Origin: Pyxidicoccus parkwaysis | GTDB taxonomy: Bacteria > Myxococcota > Myxococcia > Myxococcales > Myxococcaceae | Reading direction: 5' to 3' | Length of the DNA stretch: 64,000 nt | Assembly (NCBI RefSeq): GCF_017301735.1 | Contig: NZ_CP071090.1 | Coordinates: 5,632,001 to 5,696,000 of the forward strand | Shown: positions 17,299 to 26,679 of the stretch, piece by piece | Layout of the letters: every line of letters starts with the position of its first letter | Position numbering within the stretch: the first letter of the stretch is position 1 | The notes under the pieces: model-generated | What the model was told of the DNA's origin: nothing | The model's database searches: none | What the model saw: only the letters and a program-made list of their open reading frames with translations | Program-made: the position numbers and the translations under genes

Positions 17299-20200
17299 CT
17301 ACACGGCCCACAGCGAGGCCCTCAGTGATTCCAGGCGGGGCCGCCACAGCGGAGCGCCCTCCACGGCGCGCTCGGCACGCTCCAGCCACATGCGGGCCTC
17401 TTCCATGCGGCCCGACTGGAACGCGCCCCGGGCGGCCTGGAGGAGGATTTCCGCCTTCTCATCCGCCGAGGCGTACATGTCCGCATCCTCCGCGAGTGCG
17501 TGCCAGGCCCGTGAATCCGGAGTCGCTATTCCGGGCGAGGCTTCGCGCACCTGGAGCTCCACGAGCCTGCGCATGACGGCCGTGGGCGGCAGGGACTCTG
17601 GAGGACAGTGAGACTCAATCCAGCGGAGCTGCCGCGTGGCCTCGGCGAGGTCTCCGCTCGCCGCGCCGATGCGCGCGAGGAGCAACGCGTCCACCGGCAC
17701 GGGGTGCTCGCGGAAGAAGCGCACGCCCAGCTCATGGACGCGGCGGGCGAGCGGCAGCGCTTCCTCGAGGCGGCCCTGCATGTAGAGCACCTCCGCGAGG
17801 TTGAAGGTGGACCAGCGCTCCACCTGCGCGTGGCCGAGCTCGCGGCCCAGGGCCATGGCGCGCCGGAGGTCCTGCTCCATGCGCCCCACGTCGCCCAGAC
17901 GCAGCCAGAGCAGCACGCGGTTGATGAGCGTGGCGGCGAGGTGGAGCGCGTCGCCCGCCACCTCGCAGCGGGTGAGGGCTTCGTCGAAGCGCTCGGCGGC
18001 GTCCTCCGTGCGGTCGAGGAAGGTCAGCGCCGAGCCCAGCAGTGCGCCGGACACGACGAGCGTCTCATGGTCCCGAGCGCGCTCCGCGCCCTCCACCGCC
18101 GAGGTGAGCACGCGCGCCGCCGCGCCCCACTCGCCCTGACGCACGTGCAGCCGGCCTCGAGCCAGCGTGCAGCGCAGGGACAGGCGCGGGTCGTCGAGCT
18201 GCTCGATTCGCTCCAGCGCCTCGCGCGTGCAGGCGGCGGAGCCGTCCACGTCCTCCATCCAATCGCGCGCGGTGGCTTCTTCCAGGAGGAGGTCCACTTG
18301 AAGGGCCACGTCCTTCCGCGCCTCGGCCAGCACGCGCGCGGCGGCCAGGTCCGCGAGCCCTTCGCGAAAGCGCTGGAGCCGGTGCCGCACGCGGCCGCGT
18401 CCCGCGAGCGCACGGGCACGACGCTCTCCGTCCGCTTCGGGCAGCAGCGCGAGCGCGCGGGTGTAGTGCTGCTCGGCCTCGACGGAGAGGTGGGCGCGAC
18501 GGGCCTCCTCGGCCAGCGCGAGGAAGGTGGCGGTGGCCTCCCCATGCGCGCCACAGGCGGCGGCGTGGTGCGCGCGGCGGCGACGCTCGGACGGGTTGTC
18601 GGTGGGCGTGGCACGCAGCGCGGCGGCGTGCAGCGCACGACGCGCGGGCGGAGGGAGCAGGGCCTCCAGGGCTTCGCGAAGAAGGGGGTGACGGAAGGAG
18701 AAGCGCCCCAAACCCGAGGAGCGAAGCAGTCCCGCGCGCGCGAGCCGCTGGAGCCCCGCACCCGCGTCGAGGGAAGCCACGCGCTCCGTCTCCTCGTTGG
18801 GTTCGAGGTGCCGCAGCGCCGCGTCCACGCGGGCCACCTCCACCTCCGTGCCGAGCACGGCGCACAGGCGCGCGAGCACGCGGTGTGCCTCGGGAAGTCC
18901 CGCGAGCGCGCGCGCGGCGAGGCGCTCGAAGAGCGGAGTGATGGAGACATCCAGCAGCGCGTCCGGAGCGACGTACCAACCGCCACCGGGAGAGGTCCGC
19001 AGTGCGCCTGCCGCACGGAGCGCACCGGCCAGCTCCACGAGGGAGAGCGGGACGCCCTGCGCGAGCTGCTCCAGGCGCGCGAGCACGGGCTCGGGAATGT
19101 GCTCGGCGGGCCGGAGCAGGCGCAGCAGGAGCGCGCGGCTGGCCTCGGGTGAGAGTGGAGGCAGCGCGTGGCGCGAGACGCGGGCACTGCGGTCGCCCAG
19201 GTGCGGACGCAGGCCCAACAGCGCGGGACGCGCGGCGATGCAGACCCAGAGTGGCGCCTGCGTTCCCGCGAGGGTGGCGACCTCGAGCGCATCGAGGCTG
19301 GTGGGGTCCGCGAGGTGTCCATCGTCCACCAGCAGCACGAGGGGCGACTGCCGCGCGCGGTTGCGCAGCTCCTCCGCGAGCGCGCGGGCGATGGAGTGAC
19401 GCGCATCCGCGAGCGGTGGAGCGCTTCCACGCGGTGCGGGCCCGCTGCTCGCGACAGGCGTCAGGTCGTCGGAGATGGCGGACCTCAGCGCGTCGTGCAG
19501 CGGCTCCTGTCTGACGGCATCCGGTGATGGCGCCTGGACGCGCACCACCCGCGCCCGCCCTTCCCTTTCGAACCGCGCGGCCAGCGCGTCGATGAGCCGC
19601 GACTTGCCATGGCCCACGTCACCCGTGAGGACACAGAGGCCGGGCACGCCTTCATCGAGACACCGCGCGGCCTCGGCGACCAGCGCATCCACCTCGGCAT
19701 CGCGGCCCGACAACGGAGGCGCCTCGGACGAGGACGTGGACGCGCCACCGTCATGCAGTCGCAGGTGCAGGCTCGTGGCGCCAGAGACCGCGGGCTCCGT
19801 CGCACCAGGCCCCAGGCGCGAAGCCGCGGCGGGAGTGACACATACCTCGCCCACCGCGAGGTCCTCGGGCCACCAGTCCGCGAGAGCTTCGAGCGCGGCG
19901 CCCGCGACACGCGTGGTCGTGGCTCCCGGGTACACATACGACTCCGCGAGGTGGAGGACCGCGCCCGCCCTGCCCTCCTCCACCAATCGCCTCGCGACGA
20001 GCGCCCCGGCCCGCAGGTTCGCTTCCGCGGAGTGCGACTCGGAGAAGGCCACGACGTAGCCGCGAGAATGCACCCGCGCGAGCGTGCCGCCATGCGGCTC
20101 GACCACCGCGAGCAACGCATCCACGGCGAGCTCCGCATGCACACCGAGCAACGCCACGGGCCGGGCCCCCATCCCCGAGGCAGGAAGCGCCGCCACGGGA

Positions 20201-21165
20201 GGAGCGAGCGAAGGAGCAACGCCCATCGCGGGAGCCTCTTCGCGACAGGCGGCATCGAAGGCGGCGAGCAGCTCGGAGGCCCGCGCGAAGCGCTCCGTGG
20301 GCGACTTGGCGAGACACCCGCGCAGTACGTCATCGAGCGCCACCGGCACGCGCGCGCGCTCCGAGACACGCGGTGGCCGGAGACTCACGTGGCCGTGACG
20401 GATTTCCTCCGAGCCCCCGATGAAGGGCGGCGCGCCCGTGAGCAGCTCGAACAGGAGGACCCCGAGCGCGTAGATGTCCGCGGCCGTCCCCGCCTCGCGC
20501 GCGTCCAGGCACAGCTCGGGCGACATGTAGATGGGCGTGCCCAGGCGCTGTCCCACGGGCGTGAAGCCCGGCGCCTCTACATCCGATGCGGCCTCATCCC
20601 CGGGCTCATCGAGAAACCGCGCGAGCCCGAAGTCGAGCAGGCTCAGTGCACCGCCCTCGCGCAGGAAGATGTTCTCCGGCTTGAGGTCGCGGTGGGCCAG
20701 CCCCACGGAATGGACGCGCTCCACGGCGGAGCACAGTCCGCTGAGCAATTCGCGCACGCGCGGCACGGACGCGGCCCCCGTCCCGGGCAGCGCGGCCATC
20801 CACGCGGCGAGCGTCTGCCCGTGCAGGTGCTCCAGCACCAGGAACGGCCGGCCGCGCGTGGTGCCATGCTGAAGCAACTCGGGCGCGGTGGGCGGGCCGA
20901 CGCGGCGCAGCGCCGCGGCCTCGCGAGCGAAGCGTTCATGATGCGGCCCCAGGCCGAGCTTGAGGGCCACCTCGCGTCCGTCCTCCTCGCGGTACGCGGT
21001 GAAGACCTGGGAGAAGCCGCCCTTGCCCAGCAGCGCCACGCCCGTCAGTCCGGGCGCGTCCGCGAGCGGCAGCGGCTCGGCGGAAGGACCGGGCGAGGGC
21101 CGCTGACCGTGCACGGGACACACCGCGCCGGTGGCGACGCGTCGGTGGCAGACCGGACAGCGCAT
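17299..21165 (-). CDS. Ser/Thr kinase with cyclase-like, AAA-ATPase and TPR-like domains
   Basis: This is a 1288-residue signalling protein. A zinc-ribbon-like N-terminus (CPVCHRR...CPVHG) is followed by a complete kinase domain (about 40-310: GKGGFSQVF, VALKLGL, HRDLKPENIFL, DFGLARFL, PIYMSPELC). A degenerate cyclase-like domain (about 335-470) comes next, then a P-loop ATPase (TGDVGHGKSRLIDAL, LVLLVDDGHL) and about 600 residues of alpha-helical TPR-like repeats. This matches the PknB/AAA/TPR architecture frequent in myxobacteria, where the ATPase-TPR part likely senses a partner. It starts 15 bases after the OPT transporter stop and is probably co-transcribed with it. Confidence 0.9.
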   Translation of the reverse strand: MRCPVCHRRVATGAVCPVHGQRPSPGPSAEPLPLADAPGLTGVALLGKGGFSQVFTAYREEDGREVALKLGLGPHHERFAREAAALRRVGPPTAPELLQHGTTRGRPFLVLEHLHGQTLAAWMAALPGTGAASVPRVRELLSGLCSAVERVHSVGLAHRDLKPENIFLREGGALSLLDFGLARFLDEPGDEAASDVEAPGFTPVGQRLGTPIYMSPELCLDAREAGTAADIYALGVLLFELLTGAPPFIGGSEEIRHGHVSLRPPRVSERARVPVALDDVLRGCLAKSPTERFARASELLAAFDAACREEAPAMGVAPSLAPPVAALPASGMGARPVALLGVHAELAVDALLAVVEPHGGTLARVHSRGYVVAFSESHSAEANLRAGALVARRLVEEGRAGAVLHLAESYVYPGATTTRVAGAALEALADWWPEDLAVGEVCVTPAAASRLGPGATEPAVSGATSLHLRLHDGGASTSSSEAPPLSGRDAEVDALVAEAARCLDEGVPGLCVLTGDVGHGKSRLIDALAARFEREGRARVVRVQAPSPDAVRQEPLHDALRSAISDDLTPVASSGPAPRGSAPPLADARHSIARALAEELRNRARQSPLVLLVDDGHLADPTSLDALEVATLAGTQAPLWVCIAARPALLGLRPHLGDRSARVSRHALPPLSPEASRALLLRLLRPAEHIPEPVLARLEQLAQGVPLSLVELAGALRAAGALRTSPGGGWYVAPDALLDVSITPLFERLAARALAGLPEAHRVLARLCAVLGTEVEVARVDAALRHLEPNEETERVASLDAGAGLQRLARAGLLRSSGLGRFSFRHPLLREALEALLPPPARRALHAAALRATPTDNPSERRRRAHHAAACGAHGEATATFLALAEEARRAHLSVEAEQHYTRALALLPEADGERRARALAGRGRVRHRLQRFREGLADLAAARVLAEARKDVALQVDLLLEEATARDWMEDVDGSAACTREALERIEQLDDPRLSLRCTLARGRLHVRQGEWGAAARVLTSAVEGAERARDHETLVVSGALLGSALTFLDRTEDAAERFDEALTRCEVAGDALHLAATLINRVLLWLRLGDVGRMEQDLRRAMALGRELGHAQVERWSTFNLAEVLYMQGRLEEALPLARRVHELGVRFFREHPVPVDALLLARIGAASGDLAEATRQLRWIESHCPPESLPPTAVMRRLVELQVREASPGIATPDSRAWHALAEDADMYASADEKAEILLQAARGAFQSGRMEEARMWLERAERAVEGAPLWRPRLESLRASLWAV

Positions 21166-21180
21166 GGGCGGAGTCGCAGG

Positions 21181-23037
21181 TTACCAGAGCGCTCGGACCA
21201 GCACGATGCCGACGCCCATCAGCCCCTCCCCCGCGATGAGGCCCGCCGCGAGCGTCACCATCCCACCCTCCGAGGCGGGACGTATGCGCCGCGTCACGGC
21301 TACGCAAAGCGCGCCCAGGAAGAACCCCAGCGAGGTGGAGGCCGGCACCAGACAGGCCAGCGCCATGCCCAGGGGCGACGGTACCCACCGCTGCGCACGC
21401 TCGGGGAGCAGGCGCTCCGCCAGGGTGAGGGCCGTGGCGAGCAGCGCGGCCCACAGCATCGCCATCCGTGTGGAGGGCTCCAGACTGCCGATGCCCGTGG
21501 ACAGCAGCTTCGCCATGCCCGCCGTGATTTCCGCGACGGGCGCGGGAAAGCGCTCGCTGCCCAGCACGGAGCGGTCCGGCACGAGCAGGAAGAACAGCGG
21601 GACGACGGCCGCCGCGCCCACCGCGCAGCCGAACAACTGCGCGAGGAACAGTCTTCGCGGATGGGCCCCGAGCAGGTGCCCCGTCTTGAGGTCGCTGAGC
21701 AGGTCCGCGGCGGAGGACGCCGCATTGACGGTGATGCCCGCGGTCGCGAGGTTGGCCTCGACGTTGCGCGGCAGCAACACGCCGAAGGTGAGCTGCGTCA
21801 CCTGCTGGAGCGGACCCACGGGAGTGGCATCCGTCTCGCCGGTGACACGACAGGCGATGAGGCACAGCACGAATGAGAGGGCCACCGCGAGCGCCGCATG
21901 CGGCAGCGGCACGCCGAAGGCGGAATGCGCCAGCGCGAGGATGGCGGGCGTCAGCACGGCCACGCCCGCGAGCACCCAGCGTCCCGGAACCTGCAACGCG
22001 TCCACCGGATGCGGTGCCGCGCGACGGCGGGAGAAGAGGCCTCGCAACGCACGGCCCAGCACCCGGCCGTCCATGAGGAAGTGCAGCAACGAGGCGGTGG
22101 TCAGCGCGGCCGCGCCGGGCCAGAGGCTCCACCCGAGGAACTCACCATCGGCCGGAAGCAGCCCCGCCGCGAACACGCGCGGAGCCACGACGCCGTGGAT
22201 GAGCACCGCGCCCAGCAGACACGACGCGGTGAGGCGCAGCCCGAGCAGCGCGCCGCCACCCACTGGAAGAAGGCTCGTCTCCAGCGCGAAGCCGAGGCGC
22301 TCCAGCGGCATGCCGCCCAGCGCACCGGCGAAGGGGAACGAATACGGAATGCGGCCAAGCCCCTCGCGGCCAAAGGTGACGAGCGCCGCCACCAGTCCAC
22401 CGAGGCCGAGCATGCGCGTTCCCGGACGGGCCTCGCCGCCGGGCGCGTGCAGCGCGCGGATGGTGACGGCGGCGGCGGTGCCCGTGGCGAAGGGAAGCTG
22501 CTCATGGTCCACGAGCCGGCGCTTGAGCGGCACGGCGAAGAAGACGCCCAGTGCCGACAGGAGGAAGGTCCATGCGAGCAGCGCCCAGGCCGGGGGATGG
22601 CTTCCGGTGGTGATGAGCCACGCGGCCTGCACGGAGACGAGCGCGCCACCGGTGGCATAGCCCGCGGACGAAGCCACGGCCTGCGCGCAGCACGTCTCCA
22701 GCGGAGACAGCGGAGCGCCCGAGACACCCGGCGCGAGCCGGCGCAGCGCACCATGCGACGCATGCGCGAGCAACGCGGCGGTGATGGCGATGGGAAAGGC
22801 CACGGTCAGCTTGAGGCCCGCGTAGAGATTGGTGGCGCAGGTGACGGCGCCGATGGCGCTCCCGAGCAGCACGGCGCGCAAGGTGAGTTGTGGGACGCGG
22901 TCGCCCTGGTACACCTCGCGCAGCCAGTACGTGTCCGCGTCCTCGGGTGTGTCGCCGGGAATGCTCAGCAGCGACAGCGAGGCGGAAGCCGGGGCCTCAT
23001 CCTCGAATGCGGGGCGTGGAGCGGGCTGGGCAGCCAT
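21181..23037 (-). CDS. OPT-family oligopeptide (or metal-chelate) transporter
   Basis: This inner-membrane transporter has 618 residues and about 14-16 predicted TM segments. The conserved N-terminal helix carries NLYAGLKLTVAFPIAITAAL, and later segments include LPFATGTAAAV and SDLKTGHLLGAHPRRLFLAQ, all typical of the bacterial OPT superfamily. The start at 23037 (MAAQPAPRP) is preferred over two longer frames because GGAAGG lies 8 bases upstream. The substrate (peptides or metal complexes) cannot be told from sequence. The kinase at 17299-21165 follows directly, which hints at a linked function. Confidence 0.88.
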   Translation of the reverse strand: MAAQPAPRPAFEDEAPASASLSLLSIPGDTPEDADTYWLREVYQGDRVPQLTLRAVLLGSAIGAVTCATNLYAGLKLTVAFPIAITAALLAHASHGALRRLAPGVSGAPLSPLETCCAQAVASSAGYATGGALVSVQAAWLITTGSHPPAWALLAWTFLLSALGVFFAVPLKRRLVDHEQLPFATGTAAAVTIRALHAPGGEARPGTRMLGLGGLVAALVTFGREGLGRIPYSFPFAGALGGMPLERLGFALETSLLPVGGGALLGLRLTASCLLGAVLIHGVVAPRVFAAGLLPADGEFLGWSLWPGAAALTTASLLHFLMDGRVLGRALRGLFSRRRAAPHPVDALQVPGRWVLAGVAVLTPAILALAHSAFGVPLPHAALAVALSFVLCLIACRVTGETDATPVGPLQQVTQLTFGVLLPRNVEANLATAGITVNAASSAADLLSDLKTGHLLGAHPRRLFLAQLFGCAVGAAAVVPLFFLLVPDRSVLGSERFPAPVAEITAGMAKLLSTGIGSLEPSTRMAMLWAALLATALTLAERLLPERAQRWVPSPLGMALACLVPASTSLGFFLGALCVAVTRRIRPASEGGMVTLAAGLIAGEGLMGVGIVLVRALW

Positions 23038-23130
23038 GGCCCCCATCCTTCCATCCCAGGGGCCCCCGGGACGAGTCCCGTCGCTCGCCTGCCCGCTCCT
23101 CCGGAATGACGGCATGAGCTCTTCCGATGA

Positions 23131-23322
23131 TTCGATGACCTCGGGGGCCATCACCTTCGCGCTCATGCGGAGAAGGTCCTGAGCAGTTACTTCCCGAGGC
23201 CCGCGAGCGAGCTCGCGCCTTCGCATGTGGCGGAGCGGATGATGATGAAGCGGCTCGGCGCGACGGAGGACGAAATCGAAGCACCGTGCAGGAAGCTCGA
23301 AGAGGTCAGCATGTACACGTGA
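23131..23322 (+). other. Intergenic region with a gene-like open frame lacking a start
   Basis: Between the OPT transporter start (23037) and the next lipoprotein start (23493) there is no convincing gene. One frame is open from 23131 to TGA 23320-23322 and reads EKVLSSYFPRPASELAPSHV then AERMMMKRLGATEDEIEAPC. This has protein-like composition, but the only in-frame start is GTG 23227 without a ribosome-binding site. It may be the decayed end of a gene. I do not recognise it. Confidence 0.3.
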
Positions 23323-23492
23323 GCCGGGCCAGCCCAGCTGAATCCGTGACGCTGGAGCCCGACTTCTCGGCCTCGGCGGTGTCGCTCCGACAGTGCTCCA
23401 GCGCGCAGGCTGCCGATGACGTGGGCCTCGCCCACCTGGCCACCCTCTCGCGCCCTTGCACGCGCTATCCTCGATTTCCTAGGGTTCCGGCC

Positions 23493-24857
23493 ATGCACAA
23501 GACCTCTCGATTCATGGGTTCCGCGGTGCTCCTCGCGGCCGCCGTCACCGGCTGCGCGGGCTCCGCGCCTGAAGCAGACGCGTCTCAGGAGGCTCCGTCC
23601 CAACAAGCCTCCGAGCTCTCGGGCTCGCGCGTGTGGAGCACGCCCTTCAGTGGCATCGACGGCATCAACGGCCTCGCCGTGCAGCCGGACGGGCACGCCG
23701 CGATTCTGGGCACGTCCACCAGCGACATCGTGGTGGCGCGCTTCGACCCGCACGGCCAGCTCCTCTGGAGCAAGCGCTTCGGAGACTTCAACTACCAGCA
23801 GGCCACCAGCATCGCGGTGGACTCCTCGGGCAACCTCGTCATCAGCGGTGACTACTGGGGCGAGCTCGACTTCGGCGGTGGCGCCCTGCCCTGCCCGGGC
23901 TCGCCGGGCAACCCGCGCGCCTTCGTGGCGAAGCTCGACGCCAACGGTGGGCACCTCTGGAGCCGCTGCTTCGGCGACGGTGGACAGCAGCAGATGGGCG
24001 GCCTCGCCGTAGGTCCGGGTGGCGACGTGTTCATCTCCGGCTACTTCGGCGGCACCATCGACTTCGGTGACGGGCCGGTGCAGGCGGAGGGCGCGTCGGA
24101 CCAGTTCGTGGCTCGCCTCGATTCGCGCGGCCGCGCGGAGTGGCACACGGCCTACGACGCGGGCACGAGCGGCCTGGGCGCTCTCGCCGTCGACGGACGC
24201 GGCAACGTCTTCGTGAGCGGTGGCTTCGTGGACGCAATCCGCGCGGGTACGCGCACGCTGGTCTCCGACGCCGGCTTCAACGCGTACGTGCTCAAGCTGG
24301 ACCGTCGCGGCGCGCCGCAGTGGGCGAAGAGCTTCGGCGCGGCGCAGAACCAGACGGCGTGGCGCCTCGCCGCGGACGCCACGGGCAACGTCGTGGGCGC
24401 GGGCGCCTTCCTGGGCACCGTGGACTTCGGCGGCGGCCCGCTCACCGCCTCGGGCATGGACGTGTTCGCCGTCTCGCTGGATGGCGACGGGAACCACCGC
24501 TGGAGCCACGGCTTCGGTGGCCCGGGCGCTGACTGGGGCTTCGACGTGGGGCTGGACCCGGCGGGCAACGTGCTCATCACCGGCGCCTTCCAGGGCACGG
24601 TGGACTTCGGCGCCGGCCCGCTGGTCAGCGCCGGTGGCGACGACATCTTCGTGGCGAAGCTGAGCCGCTCCGGTCAGACGCTGTGGAGCCGTGGCTTCGG
24701 CGACTTCAACAACCAGGCCGCCTTCCGCGTCGCCGCCGCGGGCAAGCGGGACGCCGTCCTCTGGGGCCGCCTCTCGGGCACGGTGGACTTCGGCGCGGGC
24801 CCGGTGACGGACTACAGCTCCACGGGCAGCGTCGTCGCGCGCATCACCCCCGAATAG
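23493..24857 (+). CDS. Lipoprotein with beta-propeller-type (SBBP-like) repeats
   Basis: The ATG at 23493 begins a lipoprotein signal (LLAAAVTGC, Cys about 18); the longer frame upstream lacks one. The mature 435 residues consist of about eight degenerate repeats of roughly 45-50 residues. Each has an aspartate-rich strand (VDSSGNLVISGDY, VDGRGNVFVSGGF, LDPAGNVLITGAF), the tag VDFGGGPL and an aromatic end such as LWSRGFGD. This is the pattern of SBBP/beta-propeller repeat lipoproteins abundant in myxobacteria. It is probably a surface or periplasmic binding protein; no catalytic motif is seen. Confidence 0.8.
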   Translation: MHKTSRFMGSAVLLAAAVTGCAGSAPEADASQEAPSQQASELSGSRVWSTPFSGIDGINGLAVQPDGHAAILGTSTSDIVVARFDPHGQLLWSKRFGDFNYQQATSIAVDSSGNLVISGDYWGELDFGGGALPCPGSPGNPRAFVAKLDANGGHLWSRCFGDGGQQQMGGLAVGPGGDVFISGYFGGTIDFGDGPVQAEGASDQFVARLDSRGRAEWHTAYDAGTSGLGALAVDGRGNVFVSGGFVDAIRAGTRTLVSDAGFNAYVLKLDRRGAPQWAKSFGAAQNQTAWRLAADATGNVVGAGAFLGTVDFGGGPLTASGMDVFAVSLDGDGNHRWSHGFGGPGADWGFDVGLDPAGNVLITGAFQGTVDFGAGPLVSAGGDDIFVAKLSRSGQTLWSRGFGDFNNQAAFRVAAAGKRDAVLWGRLSGTVDFGAGPVTDYSSTGSVVARITPE

Positions 24858-24872
24858 CCTCGGGGACTCGAA

Positions 24873-24907
24873 GCCCGCCCGTCTCCCTCAGCGGGACGCG
24901 GGCGGGC
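24873..24907. terminator. Hairpin between convergent genes
   Basis: GCCCGCCCG (24873-24881) pairs perfectly with CGGGCGGGC (24899-24907). It lies between the convergent lipoprotein and sugar-kinase genes, and its right arm overlaps the end of the latter. No T-run flanks it. Confidence 0.5.
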
Positions 24908-25895
24908 GCGAGGGCATCACCGCCACCAGCTCCTCCGCGCGCGGCAGTCCATCCACCGCGCCGAGGCGCTGCACCACCCTCGCGCCTACGTCGCAGGCGA
25001 AGGTGGTCAGCGCCGTCAGCTCCTCGTGCGAGGCCGACGCCAACGCGCGCGCATCGCCGTACCACCGCACCAGCCCATGCAGCATCGCCGCCACGAAGCC
25101 GTCTCCAGCGCCCGTGGTGTCCAGCACCGTCACGCGCGGCGCGGGCACGTGGATGCGCTCGCCCTTCCAGAGCAGCACCGCGCCCCGCTCGCCCAGCGTC
25201 ACCACCGGCAGCATCACGCCCAGGGCGGCCAGCCGCGCCAGAGCCTCGTCCGGCGCGTCCGTCCCGGTGGCGAAGCCAATCTCCTCCTCGGAGAGCTTCA
25301 CCACGGTGCACAGGGGCAGCATGCGCCCGAGGAGTCCCTTCAGCTCACGAGGGTCCTCCCACGCATGGAGGCGCAGGTTGGGGTCGCAGCTCACGATGCG
25401 GCCCGCGTCGCGCGCCAGCGTCATCATGCGCACCGTGGCCTCGCGAGCCTCCTGCCGGTGCAGCGAGTTGGAGCCGCAGTGCACCACCTTCGCGCGCAGG
25501 AGGAACCCCGGGTCCACGTCCACGTCGCCGAGCAGGAACTCCGCGGAGCGCGTCCGGAAGTACGTGAAGCTGCGCTCCCCGCGCGCGTCGAGCGAGATGA
25601 ACACCAGCCCCGTGCGGGCCTCGTCCGTCTGGCGCAGGTGGCTCACGTCCACGCCCTCGGAGGCGAGGCGCTCGCGCAGGAAGTGGCCGAACTCGTCCGA
25701 GCCCACCACGCCCAGAATCGCCGGCCGCAGTCCCAGCCGGGCCAGCCCCACCGCGACGTTGGCCGGAGAGCCGCCCGTGGCCGGGTGCCACGCGGGCACG
25801 TCGCGCACGCGCTGCCCCGGGGCCGACGGGAGGAAGTCCACCAGCGTCTCGCCGAAGCACACCACGTCCAGCGGCGACACCGTCCCCTCGCTCAT
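24888..25895 (-). CDS. PfkB-family sugar kinase (fructokinase-like)
   Basis: This is a cytoplasmic ATP-dependent carbohydrate kinase of 335 residues. The N-terminal signature is CFGETLVDF with TGGSPANVAVGLARLG, and the C-terminal PfkB signature DTTGAGDGFVAAML carries the catalytic Asp and anion hole. SCDPNLRLHAWED and KLSEEEIGFATG are also typical. The overall pattern is closest to bacterial fructokinases, but the substrate is not certain. The start has GGAGGAG directly upstream. It lies 40 bases after recO on the same strand and ends the leftward run that includes tgl. Confidence 0.87.
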   Translation of the reverse strand: MSEGTVSPLDVVCFGETLVDFLPSAPGQRVRDVPAWHPATGGSPANVAVGLARLGLRPAILGVVGSDEFGHFLRERLASEGVDVSHLRQTDEARTGLVFISLDARGERSFTYFRTRSAEFLLGDVDVDPGFLLRAKVVHCGSNSLHRQEAREATVRMMTLARDAGRIVSCDPNLRLHAWEDPRELKGLLGRMLPLCTVVKLSEEEIGFATGTDAPDEALARLAALGVMLPVVTLGERGAVLLWKGERIHVPAPRVTVLDTTGAGDGFVAAMLHGLVRWYGDARALASASHEELTALTTFACDVGARVVQRLGAVDGLPRAEELVAVMPSRPPASR

Positions 25896-25935
25896 GGCTC
25901 CTCCGCGAGCGCCGTCAGTCGGCAGCCGTCAGTTG

Positions 25936-26670
25936 TCAGTCAAGGCCCACCTGGGCCATGAAGTCCACGCTCTTGAGGCGCCGGCCGAGGTGGTGGGAGA
26001 TGAACACGTTGAGCAGGTTCCGCGCCCGCGCGCGCAGGTCCGCGGGCAGCGGCGTGCGCTGGCCCTCCTGCAACGCGCGCAGGCCGGACAGCAGCGCCAC
26101 CGGCACCGCCACCGACTCGCGGGCGCGGCCACCGCACGGCTCGCACACCGCGCCGCCGTGGGCCTGGTCGAAGCGGGGCCGCTCCCCCGGCTCACCGCCG
26201 CACAGCGAGCACGTGTCGAAGCGAGGCATCAGCCCCGCGTGCGCCAGCGCGGACAGCTCGAAGGCGAGCAACGACGTGGGGCCCGCCTCCTTCGCGTCCA
26301 GCCGCGCGAGGTACTCCTCCAGCAGCACGAAGAGCTCCGCGTGCGGCTCGTGGTCTCGGGTCAGCTCGCGGCACAACTCCACCGAGTACAGCGCGCGGGC
26401 GATGAGGGACAGGTCCTCCCGCGCCGCGTAGTAGCCCGAGACGATGTCCGCCGAGTCCAGCCGCACGGTGCTGCCGCGCGTCTCGACGATGTGCACGCGA
26501 AGCCGCATGAAGGGCTCCAGCGCGCCCGCGAAGCGGCGCTTGCTCTTGCGCGCCCCCGCGGCGAAGGCCGTCAGCTTTCCGTGCTCACGCGTCAACAGGG
26601 TGACGAGCCGGTCCGTCTCCCCGTAGTCCATGGTGGACAGCACGAGCGCGTCGTCGTCGAAACGCTCCAT
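25936..26670 (-). CDS. recO: DNA repair protein RecO
   Basis: RecO loads RecA with RecR and anneals single strands in gap repair. The N-terminal OB fold carries ALVLSTMDYGETDRLVTLLT and FAAGARKSKRRFAGALEPF, both strongly RecO-like. A helical region follows, and a Zn site C-x2-C...C-x2-C (CSLCGG...CEPCGG) lies at about 180-205. The 244 residues are normal. It starts 9 bases after the RodZ-like gene stop, so it is part of the same operon; the SD is weak, consistent with translational coupling. Confidence 0.92.
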   Translation of the reverse strand: MERFDDDALVLSTMDYGETDRLVTLLTREHGKLTAFAAGARKSKRRFAGALEPFMRLRVHIVETRGSTVRLDSADIVSGYYAAREDLSLIARALYSVELCRELTRDHEPHAELFVLLEEYLARLDAKEAGPTSLLAFELSALAHAGLMPRFDTCSLCGGEPGERPRFDQAHGGAVCEPCGGRARESVAVPVALLSGLRALQEGQRTPLPADLRARARNLLNVFISHHLGRRLKSVDFMAQVGLD

Positions 26671-26679
26671 AGGATTGCT

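Noticed and set aside
19609..21876. 755-codon plus-strand frame opposite kinase and OPT genes
   Set aside because: Arg/Gly/His-rich shadow spanning two real genes, impossible as a coherent protein.
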